This document shows positions 35,566-43,434 of a DNA stretch of 64,000 nt, one piece after another. This stretch comes from Chloroflexota bacterium (lineage in GTDB: Bacteria; Chloroflexota; Anaerolineae; Aggregatilineales; Phototrophicaceae). The DNA lies in the NCBI GenBank assembly GCA_011525385.1, contig WTGF01000069.1, forward strand, positions 36,908 to 100,907. Direction: 5' to 3'. A program made the translations under genes and the position numbers. Below the pieces are notes generated by a model. That model made no database searches and was not told the DNA's origin. It saw nothing but the letters and a program-made list of their open reading frames with translations. Position 1 is the stretch's first letter; every line of letters starts with the position of its first letter.

Positions 35566-36402
35566 CTATCCCTTCACAGCGCCAAAGGTCAACGCCGAGA
35601 TGAAATAGCGGCGCACCAGCAGCGCGAATATCACCACCGGCAAGGTTCCGATGGTGGCTGTGGCGAACATGGGTCCCCATTTGATGCCCGAGTGGGTCAT
35701 GAAAAAGGCGATTGTGGTGGGCATGGTGCGGGCGTTGGTCGAGGTCAAAAAGAATGCCAGGCTGAATTCGTTCCAGACGCCAATGAAGATCAAGATCGCT
35801 GTAGCGGCGACGCCGCCGGCCATCAGCGGCAAGGTGATCAGACGAAAGGCCTTGAAGCGCGAGGCGCCATCGACCATGGCCGATTCTTCCAGCTCGACCG
35901 GGATGCCTTCCACAAAGCCACGCATCATCCAGATGGCATAGGGGATGTTCCAAAGCAGATAAACCACGATCAGAAAGATATGCGTATCGAACAAGTTCAG
36001 CGCCCGCGCGATGAAAAAAAGCGCAAAAACAATGGAAATGCCCGGCACCATCTGCAGAAACAGGAATCCGTAAGCGACGCCTTCTTTGTAACGAAAGCGG
36101 TAGCGGGCGAAGCTGTACGTCGCCGGGATGGCGATGAGAATGGTTAAGAGCGTACTGCAAACGGCGATGATAGTGCTGTTTTTCATATAAAAGAGGATAT
36201 TCATATTATCGAAGATATTTTGAAAATGCTCGAACGTAGGCGTGAAAAGCCAGACCGGTGGATAGGCAAATGTCTCCAGCCGCGTCTTGAATGCCGAACT
36301 GACCATGAAGAGATAGGGAAACAGAAAAGCCGCCACCACCGCTATCGTTAGCAGATCGAGGATGCGGGAGCCCAACAGCGCGCCGTGATTCTTCACCTTC
36401 AT
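35566..36402 (-). CDS. Carbohydrate ABC transporter permease, MalG type
   Basis: A 278-residue CUT1 inner-membrane permease. The N-terminal helix (LDLLTIAVVAAFLFPYLFMVSSAFK) and the periplasmic element TFEHFQNIFDNMNILFYMKNS are typical of MalG-type subunits. The EAA loop EESAMVDGASRFKAFRLITLPLMAGG contacts the ATPase. The C-terminal YFISALTFGAVKG is the family signature. It starts 4 bp after the MalF-type gene. The encoded importer lacks an ATPase gene locally. Confidence 0.94.
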   Translation of the reverse strand: MKVKNHGALLGSRILDLLTIAVVAAFLFPYLFMVSSAFKTRLETFAYPPVWLFTPTFEHFQNIFDNMNILFYMKNSTIIAVCSTLLTILIAIPATYSFARYRFRYKEGVAYGFLFLQMVPGISIVFALFFIARALNLFDTHIFLIVVYLLWNIPYAIWMMRGFVEGIPVELEESAMVDGASRFKAFRLITLPLMAGGVAATAILIFIGVWNEFSLAFFLTSTNARTMPTTIAFFMTHSGIKWGPMFATATIGTLPVVIFALLVRRYFISALTFGAVKG

Positions 36403-36406
36403 GCGT

Positions 36407-37309
36407 CTAGGCCTCGAATTTGATGCGTTCGCGCAGCTTGATCAGAATAACAGTCAAAGCCACGATGATAATGATTAGCATGACGCTAGCCGCAGAGCCA
36501 CGCCCGACATCGCGTTGCACCAGGGTCGTTCGGTAAACGTAGAGCGGCAAGGTAGTCGTTGCGGTGCCCGGTCCCCCGCTAAACATGACAAAAATCACAT
36601 CGAACAGGCGCAAGACATCCATGAAACGCAGGATCAAGGTTGTCAGGATCAGCGGCAGCATCATCGGCAAGGTTAAATGCGCAAAAGATTGCCAGCGCGA
36701 GGCGCCGTCTACCCGCGCCGCCTCGAAGGGCTCTACCGGCAAGGTTTGTAAACCTGCCAACAGGATCAAGATAAAGAAGGGTGTCCATTCCCAGATGTCA
36801 ACCAGGATCACCGCTACAAGGGCCAGATCTTTCCCATACCAATTATGCCGGACCCCGGTAACGCTCTCGAAGAAGAAATTGATAAGACCGTCATACGAGA
36901 AATACAGCCGTCCAATTAAGCCGACCATAGAAGGCATCAATACGACCGGGATGATCAAGAGCGCAGTGAAAAGAGAATTGCCGCGCATCTTGCGATTGAG
37001 CAGCAGTGCAATGGCAAAGCCGATCAGCAATTCCGGTATCAGCGTACCCAGCAAATAGTGAATTGTGATGCGAACTGTGGCCCCGAAGGTGCTGTGCTCG
37101 TTGGTGAGCAACCACCGATAGTTCTCCAGCCCCACCCCCTCGGCCAAGCGGAAGGGCTCGCCGAAGGTCAGATCGACTGTGCTTAGCTGAAACAGCGAAA
37201 ACGCGCTGTATGCCGCAATGCTAAAGACTACCGCGAAGGCAGGCAGGATAAGAATCGCCGGCCCCAACCATGTTGGCAGGCGCCGCTGCGATCTGATGTC
37301 GCCATTCAT
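36407..37309 (-). CDS. Carbohydrate ABC transporter permease, MalF type
   Basis: A 300-residue CUT1 permease with a first helix at about residues 15-38 (ILILPAFAVVFSIAAYSAF), then further helices, and the EAA loop EAARVDGASRWQSFAHLTLPMM. The start at 37309 was preferred because the alternative ATG at 37360 lies within the hairpin that follows the binding-protein gene and lacks a ribosome site. It is the second gene of the operon, between the binding protein and the MalG-type permease. Confidence 0.92.
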   Translation of the reverse strand: MNGDIRSQRRLPTWLGPAILILPAFAVVFSIAAYSAFSLFQLSTVDLTFGEPFRLAEGVGLENYRWLLTNEHSTFGATVRITIHYLLGTLIPELLIGFAIALLLNRKMRGNSLFTALLIIPVVLMPSMVGLIGRLYFSYDGLINFFFESVTGVRHNWYGKDLALVAVILVDIWEWTPFFILILLAGLQTLPVEPFEAARVDGASRWQSFAHLTLPMMLPLILTTLILRFMDVLRLFDVIFVMFSGGPGTATTTLPLYVYRTTLVQRDVGRGSAASVMLIIIIVALTVILIKLRERIKFEA

Positions 37310-37325
37310 AAACCGACTTCCAGAT

Positions 37326-37358
37326 GGTGGCGGCTCGTCCTTTCGACGAACCGCCACC
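37326..37358 (-). other. Intercistronic hairpin between binding-protein and permease genes
   Basis: GGTGGCGGCTCGTC pairs with GACGAACCGCCACC over 14 positions with one mismatch and a five-base loop. It begins 12 bases downstream of the binding-protein stop on the coding strand. Such structures between a binding protein and its permeases usually protect the upstream message or reduce read-through, giving more binding protein than permease. Confidence 0.7.
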
Positions 37359-37369
37359 ATGGGCGGAGA

Positions 37370-38692
37370 TTATTCCGCAACAACCTCGGACACTTGCGCT
37401 TGCATACTGGCGATGGCTTCTTCAACGCTGATTTCCCCGATGAAGGCGCGCGCGCCTTCAATGCCCATGATCTCGCTGATCTGGCTCCACCTCGGCGTCG
37501 GCAGAACAACGCTCAAGCCGAGCTCGCCCAGCGCGGCCGCCTGTTGCAGCGTATCCAGCGTCGCCTGATAGTAGGGATTTTCCGCTTGCAGATCGGGATC
37601 GCCCAGCGCCGACGCGCGCGAGACGATGCCGCCATTTGCCAAGTATTCGCTCTGCATGCCTTCGCTGGTCAGATAGGCGATGAAAGCCCAAGTGGCTTCT
37701 TTGGCATCCGAATCGTCCATCATGGCGAAGGACCAACCCCAAACGCCGGAAAATGCGCCGGCAGGCCCCGCCGGCAGCGGGCTGTAGCCGGTCATGCCAG
37801 CGACTAGCGATTTATCCGGATTCTCGACCTCAGGCGCTGCGGCCGAAGCTTCGATCATGATCGCGGCGCGACCGAGCATGAAGGCGTCCCAGGCTTCAGG
37901 GAAGGAGAAGGACTCAACGCCGACGGGACCGTACTGCCAGAGATCGCGGATGTATTCCAGCGACGCCACCGTGCCCGGCGAGTCCAGCGCCACTTCGCCC
38001 GTTGCCGGATCAACCATCATGCCGCCGAAGGGCGCCAGGAAGATCGACCACATGTAGGTGAATTCCCAGCCCAGGCGCGCCCGGTAGCTGATGCCGTCGA
38101 CGCCGTCGACGTTCTCGCTGAAGTACTGAGCGGCCGCCAAAACCTCGTCATAAGTGGTCGGCACATCAATGCCGTGTTCCTCGAAGAGGTCCTCGCGATA
38201 GAACATGAAGACGGTCTCGCCGGCATAGGGGATGCCATAATGCATGCCGTCTTCCCAAAGGAACATATCGCGATAGGCTTGCAGGATATCTTCATAGTTG
38301 AACCAGTCCGGCGTGATATCGGATTCGATCCAGGGCTCCAGAGGCGTCGCATAGCCGCTCGACGCCACCAGCGGGCTCCACTCGATGGCTGTCATCATGG
38401 CGTCGTAACTCGCCGATTCGGCAGAGACCTCAAGCAACATGCGTTGACCGAGCTGACCCTCTTCCATCTCGTCAAGCACCACCGAGATGCCAGTCAACTC
38501 TTCAAAGCGCGGAATCATCTGCTTAAAGGCTTCAACGGACGGGTGCGAAGCGACGGCGACTGTGATCGTAGTGCCGCCGTACTGGTCCTTGATGCCGGCC
38601 GCCCAATCCTCGATGGGGTCGTGCCCCGACGCGGAAATGCTGGGTAGCACAAGTGCGACCACCAAGAGAAGCAAAACAAATCTGACTTTCAT
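37370..38692 (-). CDS. Carbohydrate ABC transporter substrate-binding protein (family 1)
   Basis: An exported 440-residue binding protein for a sugar. The signal peptide covers residues 1-21 (MKVRFVLLLLVVALVLPSIS). Family motifs include PRFEELTGISVVLDEM, DAMMTAIEWSPLVAS, EDGMHYGIPYAGETVFMFYR, and GVWGWSFAMMDDSDAKEATWAFIAYLTS. The ATG at 38692 is preceded by GAAAGG; a frame open to 38725 adds 11 unlikely residues. It heads the operon leading to the permeases, M20 enzyme, glycosidase and PhyH protein. A 12-bp motif shared with the other sugar operon lies 80 bases upstream. Confidence 0.93.
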   Translation of the reverse strand: MKVRFVLLLLVVALVLPSISASGHDPIEDWAAGIKDQYGGTTITVAVASHPSVEAFKQMIPRFEELTGISVVLDEMEEGQLGQRMLLEVSAESASYDAMMTAIEWSPLVASSGYATPLEPWIESDITPDWFNYEDILQAYRDMFLWEDGMHYGIPYAGETVFMFYREDLFEEHGIDVPTTYDEVLAAAQYFSENVDGVDGISYRARLGWEFTYMWSIFLAPFGGMMVDPATGEVALDSPGTVASLEYIRDLWQYGPVGVESFSFPEAWDAFMLGRAAIMIEASAAAPEVENPDKSLVAGMTGYSPLPAGPAGAFSGVWGWSFAMMDDSDAKEATWAFIAYLTSEGMQSEYLANGGIVSRASALGDPDLQAENPYYQATLDTLQQAAALGELGLSVVLPTPRWSQISEIMGIEGARAFIGEISVEEAIASMQAQVSEVVAE

Positions 38693-38771
38693 TTCAAAAC
38701 ACCTTTCAATTTGTGATTCGGACAAAACAAAGCCAACTCGGAATACTTTCCCTTGTCAAGAAAGCATCCAA

Positions 38772-38783
38772 CATAAGATAACA
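38772..38783 (-). promoter_or_regulatory. Shared 12-bp motif upstream of the sugar operon
   Basis: CATAAGATAACA (read TGTTATCTTATG on the operon strand) occurs here and, identically, at 45975-45986 upstream of the other sugar operon. On this strand TTGGCG lies 17 bp upstream of TTATCT, a weak promoter-like pair. It could be a promoter element or a regulator site. Confidence 0.4.
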
Positions 38784-38947
38784 GTTCAGGTGCAATTCCG
38801 CCAATAAGCTGCGCAACATTTCAGCTATATGTTACGGATATTGCTTCAGTCGCAATTGGCGCTACTCGGCGCACTAGCAAACGCAGCAGAATCCGCTGTG
38901 CGACACCGGTCGGTCATAATATTCAATTCACAAAGTTTGTAAATAGT

Positions 38948-38976
38948 TTGACAAAGGCCCCTGCCTAGGATAGACT
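38948..38976 (+). promoter_or_regulatory. Promoter for the small coiled-coil membrane protein gene
   Basis: TTGACA (38948-38953), a 17-base spacer and TAGACT (38971-38976) match the sigma-70-type consensus well, 43 bases before the start at 39019. The remainder of the 326-bp gap 38693-39018 contains no gene; it also carries the leader of the divergent sugar operon. Confidence 0.65.
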
Positions 38977-39018
38977 GATGCTATAGAATCCGAATCGTTG
39001 ACGCGCAAGGGAGATAGC

Positions 39019-39258
39019 ATGGCGACACATACTAAAGCGGAAAACACCAAGGCTCTCGACATGGTGACCATGCATGGTGAAAAGATCGCTACGCTCGAAG
39101 CCAACTATGCGCACGCCGCGACCAAAGCAGATATTTCGGATATGAAAACCGAGCTCGAGAAACTTAAAGCGGATTTGACCTGGCGCATCGTGATTGCGAT
39201 GGGCGCCATGACAGCCGTTTTCACCTTTATTGTAGAACAACGATTAGGCAGCGGTTAG
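39019..39258 (+). CDS. Small coiled-coil protein with C-terminal membrane helix
   Basis: A 79-residue protein with an N-terminal polar segment, a coiled coil (KIATLEANYAHAATKADISDMKTELEKLKADL) and a C-terminal membrane helix (IVIAMGAMTAVFTFIVEQ). This layout matches the DUF1640/CCDC90-like and XhlA-like small proteins, of uncertain role in bacteria. The ATG at 39019 has an excellent AAGGGAGA site. It is a single gene with its own promoter, inserted between two divergent-to-tandem sugar operons. Confidence 0.75.
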   Translation: MATHTKAENTKALDMVTMHGEKIATLEANYAHAATKADISDMKTELEKLKADLTWRIVIAMGAMTAVFTFIVEQRLGSG

Positions 39259-39309
39259 ATATTACTAAGCTCCCGCGCGATAGCGCGCGATCTGAGCGGC
39301 CTTGCGCTC

Positions 39310-40125
39310 CTAAAAGGGCCAGATCTTGTCCCAGGCGCTCTTCCAATCGTCGGCGCGGCTGTACATCTTCTGCGCCGGCTGATCCAATACCACGTCCGAG
39401 CGCGGCACATAATTAGCCATCGTATCAAAATGTCCAAATTCAACTGTGATCGTCACCGGCGACGCTGGCACATAAGGCGCGACCGCGCTCAAGTCAGCCA
39501 AGGCTTGATAGGCGCCCTCTTCGATCATTTCACGGGCGCGTTGCGGCGCGATCTGGCGCGCCGAGTACTTCGACAGCCCGCGCTTGACCGCCACTGTCGT
39601 CAGCCCATCGCCGAGTAGCGCCGTCGCTTCGCGGCAGACGGCTACGTCGCCGGTGACCAGCAGCACGGGACAGCCGTAATGACCACAGAGCGCGGCGTTG
39701 ACGCCAACCTCGCCCACCAGTTCGTCGTTGAACCAGAGATTGCGGCATTGCGCCGACGAGATGGTGTGGTTCAAGACGCCGTCCGGCGTATTGTTCCGCG
39801 CGTGATAGCCGACCATCAGGCAGGCATCCACGCCCTGTTCCAGCGGCTCCCGATAATCCGTCCAGGTATGGTGCGCCACATATTCGCAAGCGGGATCAAG
39901 CTTGTCCTTGAGCAAAGAATTGTATCGCCAATCGCCGCCCGCGTTGTGGCCGTCGATGACGATGATTTCAGTTGCGCCCGCTCGGGAAGCGCCGCGTACC
40001 GCCGCGTTGACCTCAGCTGTGTAGAGTTCGCGGCCTTCCGGGTATCCGGCCTTGCCTCCCCCGACTTGATCCCAAGTGACGATGCCGCTGACGCCTTCCA
40101 TGTCGCACATGATCAAAATCTTCAT
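39310..40125 (-). CDS. M55-family D-aminopeptidase (DppA-like)
   Basis: A 271-residue zinc peptidase of the DppA family, which removes N-terminal D-amino acids from peptides. The N-terminus MKILIMCDMEGVSGIVTWDQ contains the metal ligands Asp8 and Glu10; IVIDGHNAGGDWRYN and MVGYHARNN supply further ligands. It forms a self-compartmentalising decamer in Bacillus. The start has a strong GGGAGGG leader. It is the last gene of the minus-strand operon with a DegT aminotransferase and a CUT1 importer, an unusual setting for a D-peptidase. Confidence 0.9.
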   Translation of the reverse strand: MKILIMCDMEGVSGIVTWDQVGGGKAGYPEGRELYTAEVNAAVRGASRAGATEIIVIDGHNAGGDWRYNSLLKDKLDPACEYVAHHTWTDYREPLEQGVDACLMVGYHARNNTPDGVLNHTISSAQCRNLWFNDELVGEVGVNAALCGHYGCPVLLVTGDVAVCREATALLGDGLTTVAVKRGLSKYSARQIAPQRAREMIEEGAYQALADLSAVAPYVPASPVTITVEFGHFDTMANYVPRSDVVLDQPAQKMYSRADDWKSAWDKIWPF

Positions 40126-40261
40126 TTAACTTCCCTCCCGAACAAATCAACAGCCAAGCTGAGATTGTACCGCAAAAAGGAAAACGCATGATTTGATTCG
40201 ATGCGGCTGGCTGGCGCCGGCAAATCTCGCGCGGGGCCGCAGCGACGCAGGACGTGCGGAG

Positions 40262-41488
40262 TCATCGCAAGTCCTTGACATTCTGATGAATCTTGCTGAT
40301 AGCGGCGGCGATCTCTTGCATGTCCTCCTCGTCGCCCAGCAGAGCATTCTGCGTGATCCAGACTGTCTCGTCCGATTCCCGGTGAGAGTTGGGGAAGGCG
40401 TCCGTGAGGAAGGCGTGATTTGCCTCCGCCTGCGCGCCGCTGAGGCGATTGCGGTAAGCTCCGCTAGTGAAAAGGTCCAGCTCGTGGATGGGCGGATATG
40501 GCGCTTGTGTGGGAATGCCCTCCGCTTCCAGCGCATCAACAAATTGCTGATTCGAAATGCTGGCGAAGGCTCGCGCGTCGACGTGGAAGATATAAGCGTA
40601 ATGTCCGTTGCGGGTGATGCGAGCGTCGTGGCTCTGCGGTGTGATGCCCGGGATCTCGCCTAACAAACGATCAAGCAAGCGACCGTTCTCGTGACGGCGC
40701 GCGGTCTGCTCGTCGAGGCGTGTCAGTTGCGCCAACAGCACCGCGCCTTGCCACTCGCTGAGGCGGTAATTCGAGCCATAGATGTAATGACTGTAAAACC
40801 ATTCGCCGGGCATGCGCCCGCAATCATGCGTCGAGCGCGCCAGGCGTTCAAAGTCGTCATCGTTGCTGATGATCATGCCGCCTTCACCGGCGGTCATGGT
40901 CTTGCTGGCCTGGAAGCTGAACGTGCCGCCGATGCCAAAAGCGCCGACCTTGCGCCCGCGCCATTCGCTGCCGTGCGCGTGCGCGGCATCTTCGAGCAAT
41001 GCGACATCATGTTTCTGGGCAACCGCCGCCAGTTGATCCAGATCCGCCGGACGCCCGCCCATGTGAACAGCGATGATCGCTCTGGTATGTTCGTTGATAG
41101 CTGCTTCTGCCAATTCAGGATCGATGCAGTAACTGTCAGCGCTGACGTCAACCAGAACAGGCAGCGCGCCGGCGAAAAGCACAGCGCTCGCGGTAGCTAC
41201 GAAGGTGGCGTTGGGCACGATGACCTCGTCGCCCGGTCCGATGCCCAGCGCGGCCAGGGCGACTTCGATGGCGTGAGTCCCGTTCGTGACCGCGATGCCG
41301 TGCGTGGCCTGATGGTATTCGGCGAACTGCTGCTCGAAAGCGAGCGTTTTAGTACCCTCAGTTCGCCACCAGTCACGGCTTTCCAGCACCTCCTTCAGCG
41401 CCTCTCGTTCGAGGTCGTCATATATCGGCCAGTCGGGAAAAGGTTTGCTCTTGGCGGGCGTTCCGCCTTGGATGGCGAGTTTTGACAT
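40262..41488 (-). CDS. DegT/DnrJ/EryC1/StrS-family PLP aminotransferase
   Basis: A 408-residue sugar aminotransferase. The PLP-binding lysine is Lys196 in FSFQASKTMTAGEGG, with Asp167 (LLEDAAHAHG) contacting the pyridine nitrogen and TNGTHAIEVAL at 68-78 holding the phosphate. These enzymes aminate keto-sugars, usually nucleotide-linked or free 3-keto sugars. Together with the divergent Gfo/Idh/MocA dehydrogenase and the AraM-like dehydrogenase this suggests oxidation plus amination (or the reverse) of a sugar or cyclitol. The start has an AGGAG site. Substrate unknown. Confidence 0.92.
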   Translation of the reverse strand: MSKLAIQGGTPAKSKPFPDWPIYDDLEREALKEVLESRDWWRTEGTKTLAFEQQFAEYHQATHGIAVTNGTHAIEVALAALGIGPGDEVIVPNATFVATASAVLFAGALPVLVDVSADSYCIDPELAEAAINEHTRAIIAVHMGGRPADLDQLAAVAQKHDVALLEDAAHAHGSEWRGRKVGAFGIGGTFSFQASKTMTAGEGGMIISNDDDFERLARSTHDCGRMPGEWFYSHYIYGSNYRLSEWQGAVLLAQLTRLDEQTARRHENGRLLDRLLGEIPGITPQSHDARITRNGHYAYIFHVDARAFASISNQQFVDALEAEGIPTQAPYPPIHELDLFTSGAYRNRLSGAQAEANHAFLTDAFPNSHRESDETVWITQNALLGDEEDMQEIAAAISKIHQNVKDLR

Positions 41489-41544
41489 GGTGAAGCTCCT
41501 AAGATTTGAACAATACGCGCGCTTGGGATCTTACTGTAAATGAC

Positions 41545-42378
41545 TCAGCCTTTCAGCGAGCCCAATGTCAATCCCTTGACAATATATTTCTGCGCGAAGA
41601 CAGCAAAGATCAGCATGGGTAGGATGGCGACGATAGATGCCGCCGACATCGGGCCCCAGGCGATCGACGTGTATCCGCGGAAAGAAGCGACCGCCACCGT
41701 GATCGTCTGCGCCTCACTAAAAGATAGCGATAGGGCAATGGTCAACTCGTTCCAGATCCAAATGGCCGTCAAAATGGCGGTGGCTGCAATGCCCGGCGCG
41801 GCCAGCGGAATAAAGACGTGGCGCAACGTGCCCAAGTGGTTGCAGCCGTCAATGCGCGAGGCATCGTCCAATTCCGACGGGACTTCTTTAAAGAAACTGC
41901 GGATCAGCCAAACGGCAAATGGCAGAGAATGGACTTGATAGACCAGCGCCAAACCAATATGCGTATCGTACCAGCCGATTTTCTGATAGAGCACATACAT
42001 CGGGATGACAAAAAGAAACTCCGGCAGCATATAAGCCAGCAGCAGCCAGACCCCGAAGAGCTTCTTGCCGCGGAAGCGAAAACGGTGAATCCCATAGGAG
42101 GCGAAGATCGCGATGGCGATGGCGATCAAAACACCCAAAGCCGTTACATAAACCGTATTCAAAAAGGCTTGCACAAAGCCTGGCTTGTCCAGCAGCGCCA
42201 GGTAATGATCCCAGATCGGTTCAAAGACGAATTTGGGCGGCATCGAGAAGGCATCGCGCTGCGTCTTGAAAGAGATAGTCAAGAGCCAGACAATAGGAAA
42301 GAGTGTGACCAGGATAGCCGCCAGCGAAATCAAGTACGCCAGCAGGCGTTGCAACTGCGCGCGCTGTCTGTTGTCCAT
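41545..42378 (-). CDS. Carbohydrate ABC transporter permease, MalG type
   Basis: A 277-residue CUT1 permease. The sequence LLAYLISLAAILVTLFPIVWLLTISFKTQ is the first helix; FRGKKLFGVWLLLAYMLPEFLFVIPMY follows, with the EAA loop DDASRIDGCNHLGTLRHVFIPLAAPG and the closing KYIVKGLTLGSLKG. The start lies 2 bases after the MalF-type stop, and the gene belongs to the AraM-to-M55 operon. Confidence 0.94.
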   Translation of the reverse strand: MDNRQRAQLQRLLAYLISLAAILVTLFPIVWLLTISFKTQRDAFSMPPKFVFEPIWDHYLALLDKPGFVQAFLNTVYVTALGVLIAIAIAIFASYGIHRFRFRGKKLFGVWLLLAYMLPEFLFVIPMYVLYQKIGWYDTHIGLALVYQVHSLPFAVWLIRSFFKEVPSELDDASRIDGCNHLGTLRHVFIPLAAPGIAATAILTAIWIWNELTIALSLSFSEAQTITVAVASFRGYTSIAWGPMSAASIVAILPMLIFAVFAQKYIVKGLTLGSLKG

Positions 42379-42380
42379 GC

Positions 42381-43250
42381 CTAATCGTCCTCCAGGCGTT
42401 CTTCCAAACGCATGTAAACAAGACTGATCGCCAGGACAATCGCCGAGAAGATGACCATGATCGTCATTGACTCGCTCATTTGCAGGAAGCTGAAGGCTTT
42501 GCGATAGGCAAGCGTCTGCATGACTTCGGTAGATATCTGTGGGCCGCCGCCGGTGGTTCCGAAAATGATGTCAAAAACCTTAAGCGTATCAATGGTGCGG
42601 AAGATCAGCACAGTGAAAAGGACCGGGCGCAACATGGGCAGCTTGACACGGAAGAAAGTTTGCAAAGCGCTGGCGCCATCGACGCGCGCTGCTTCGATCG
42701 GTTCACCCGGCAAGCTCTGCAAGCCAGCCAGAACGATAATGAAAACGAATGCCGTTTGCCACCAGGCGTCAACCATGATGACGGTGCCCATAGCGGTGGA
42801 CGTAGCGCCGAAAAAGGGAGACAGGGGCAAACCCAGCGCGTTCAGCACATAGTTGACCAGCCCCAGCATGGGATCGAGCAGAATCTTCGACATCAACGCT
42901 ACGATGATTCCGGAGACCATCAAGGGCGTCAGCAGCAAGGTGCGGATGAGGCCGGCGCCGAATTTGAGATGATCGACGACGACAGCCAGCCCCAGTCCCA
43001 GCAGCAATTCCAGAGCGGTGGCGACGATGGCGAAGAGGAAGGTTTGGTAAAGTACCTGCCAGAACTCGGCGCTGCTGAAGAGATCGGCATAATTGCCCAA
43101 GCCGATGAAGTCAAAGCGGACGCCCCAATTCCAGTTGAAGAAACTGAGTATGAAAGAAAACACGGCGGGATAAAGCGATGTGACGGCAAGAATGAGGATC
43201 GCTGGCGCGATGAGATAATAGGCGAAGTTTTTGCTGCGGAGGTCTGGCAT
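42381..43250 (-). CDS. Carbohydrate ABC transporter permease, MalF type
   Basis: A 289-residue CUT1 permease beginning with LIAPAILILAVTSLYPAVFSFILSFFNWN, followed by LGNYADLFSSAEFWQVLYQTFLF and an EAA loop EAARVDGASALQTFFRVKLPML. It follows the binding-protein gene after 184 bp that contain two palindromic repeat elements, and is coupled to the MalG-type gene. Confidence 0.94.
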   Translation of the reverse strand: MPDLRSKNFAYYLIAPAILILAVTSLYPAVFSFILSFFNWNWGVRFDFIGLGNYADLFSSAEFWQVLYQTFLFAIVATALELLLGLGLAVVVDHLKFGAGLIRTLLLTPLMVSGIIVALMSKILLDPMLGLVNYVLNALGLPLSPFFGATSTAMGTVIMVDAWWQTAFVFIIVLAGLQSLPGEPIEAARVDGASALQTFFRVKLPMLRPVLFTVLIFRTIDTLKVFDIIFGTTGGGPQISTEVMQTLAYRKAFSFLQMSESMTIMVIFSAIVLAISLVYMRLEERLEDD

Positions 43251-43271
43251 AAGAAGGATTTAACCCCTCTA

Positions 43272-43300
43272 AGTCTCCCCCATAGTTGTCGGGGGAGACT
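43272..43300. repeat. Dispersed palindromic element in the binding-protein/permease gap
   Basis: AGTCTCCCCC and GGGGGAGACT form a perfect 10-bp stem around a nine-base loop. The left flank (AACCCCTCTA) and the stem are close to the element at 61200-61245 read on the opposite strand. Confidence 0.7.
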
Positions 43301-43387
43301 TTGTTCACCTGTGCCAATCGTTACCATGAAAACTGGACGTTGAGCCACAAAAAATGCATCACGGCATTCGCAACTCACGAGCGGCGT

Positions 43388-43432
43388 CCCCCCTCTCCAA
43401 TGCTTTGGGGAGGGGGCTAGGGGGAGGGGTTT
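43388..43432. repeat. Dispersed palindromic element, second copy in the same gap
   Basis: CCTCTCCAATGCTTTGGGGA followed by GGGGGCTAG forms a hairpin and matches the elements at 35477-35505 and 61083-61110 on the opposite strand. It lies immediately downstream of the binding-protein stop codon. Confidence 0.65.
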
Positions 43433-43434
43433 GA

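Noticed and set aside
35456..36160. Open frame extending the M20 peptidase gene by 235 codons upstream
   Set aside because: This part is the opposite-phase shadow of the MalG-type permease gene on the same strand; the peptidase family start and a ribosome site lie at 35455.
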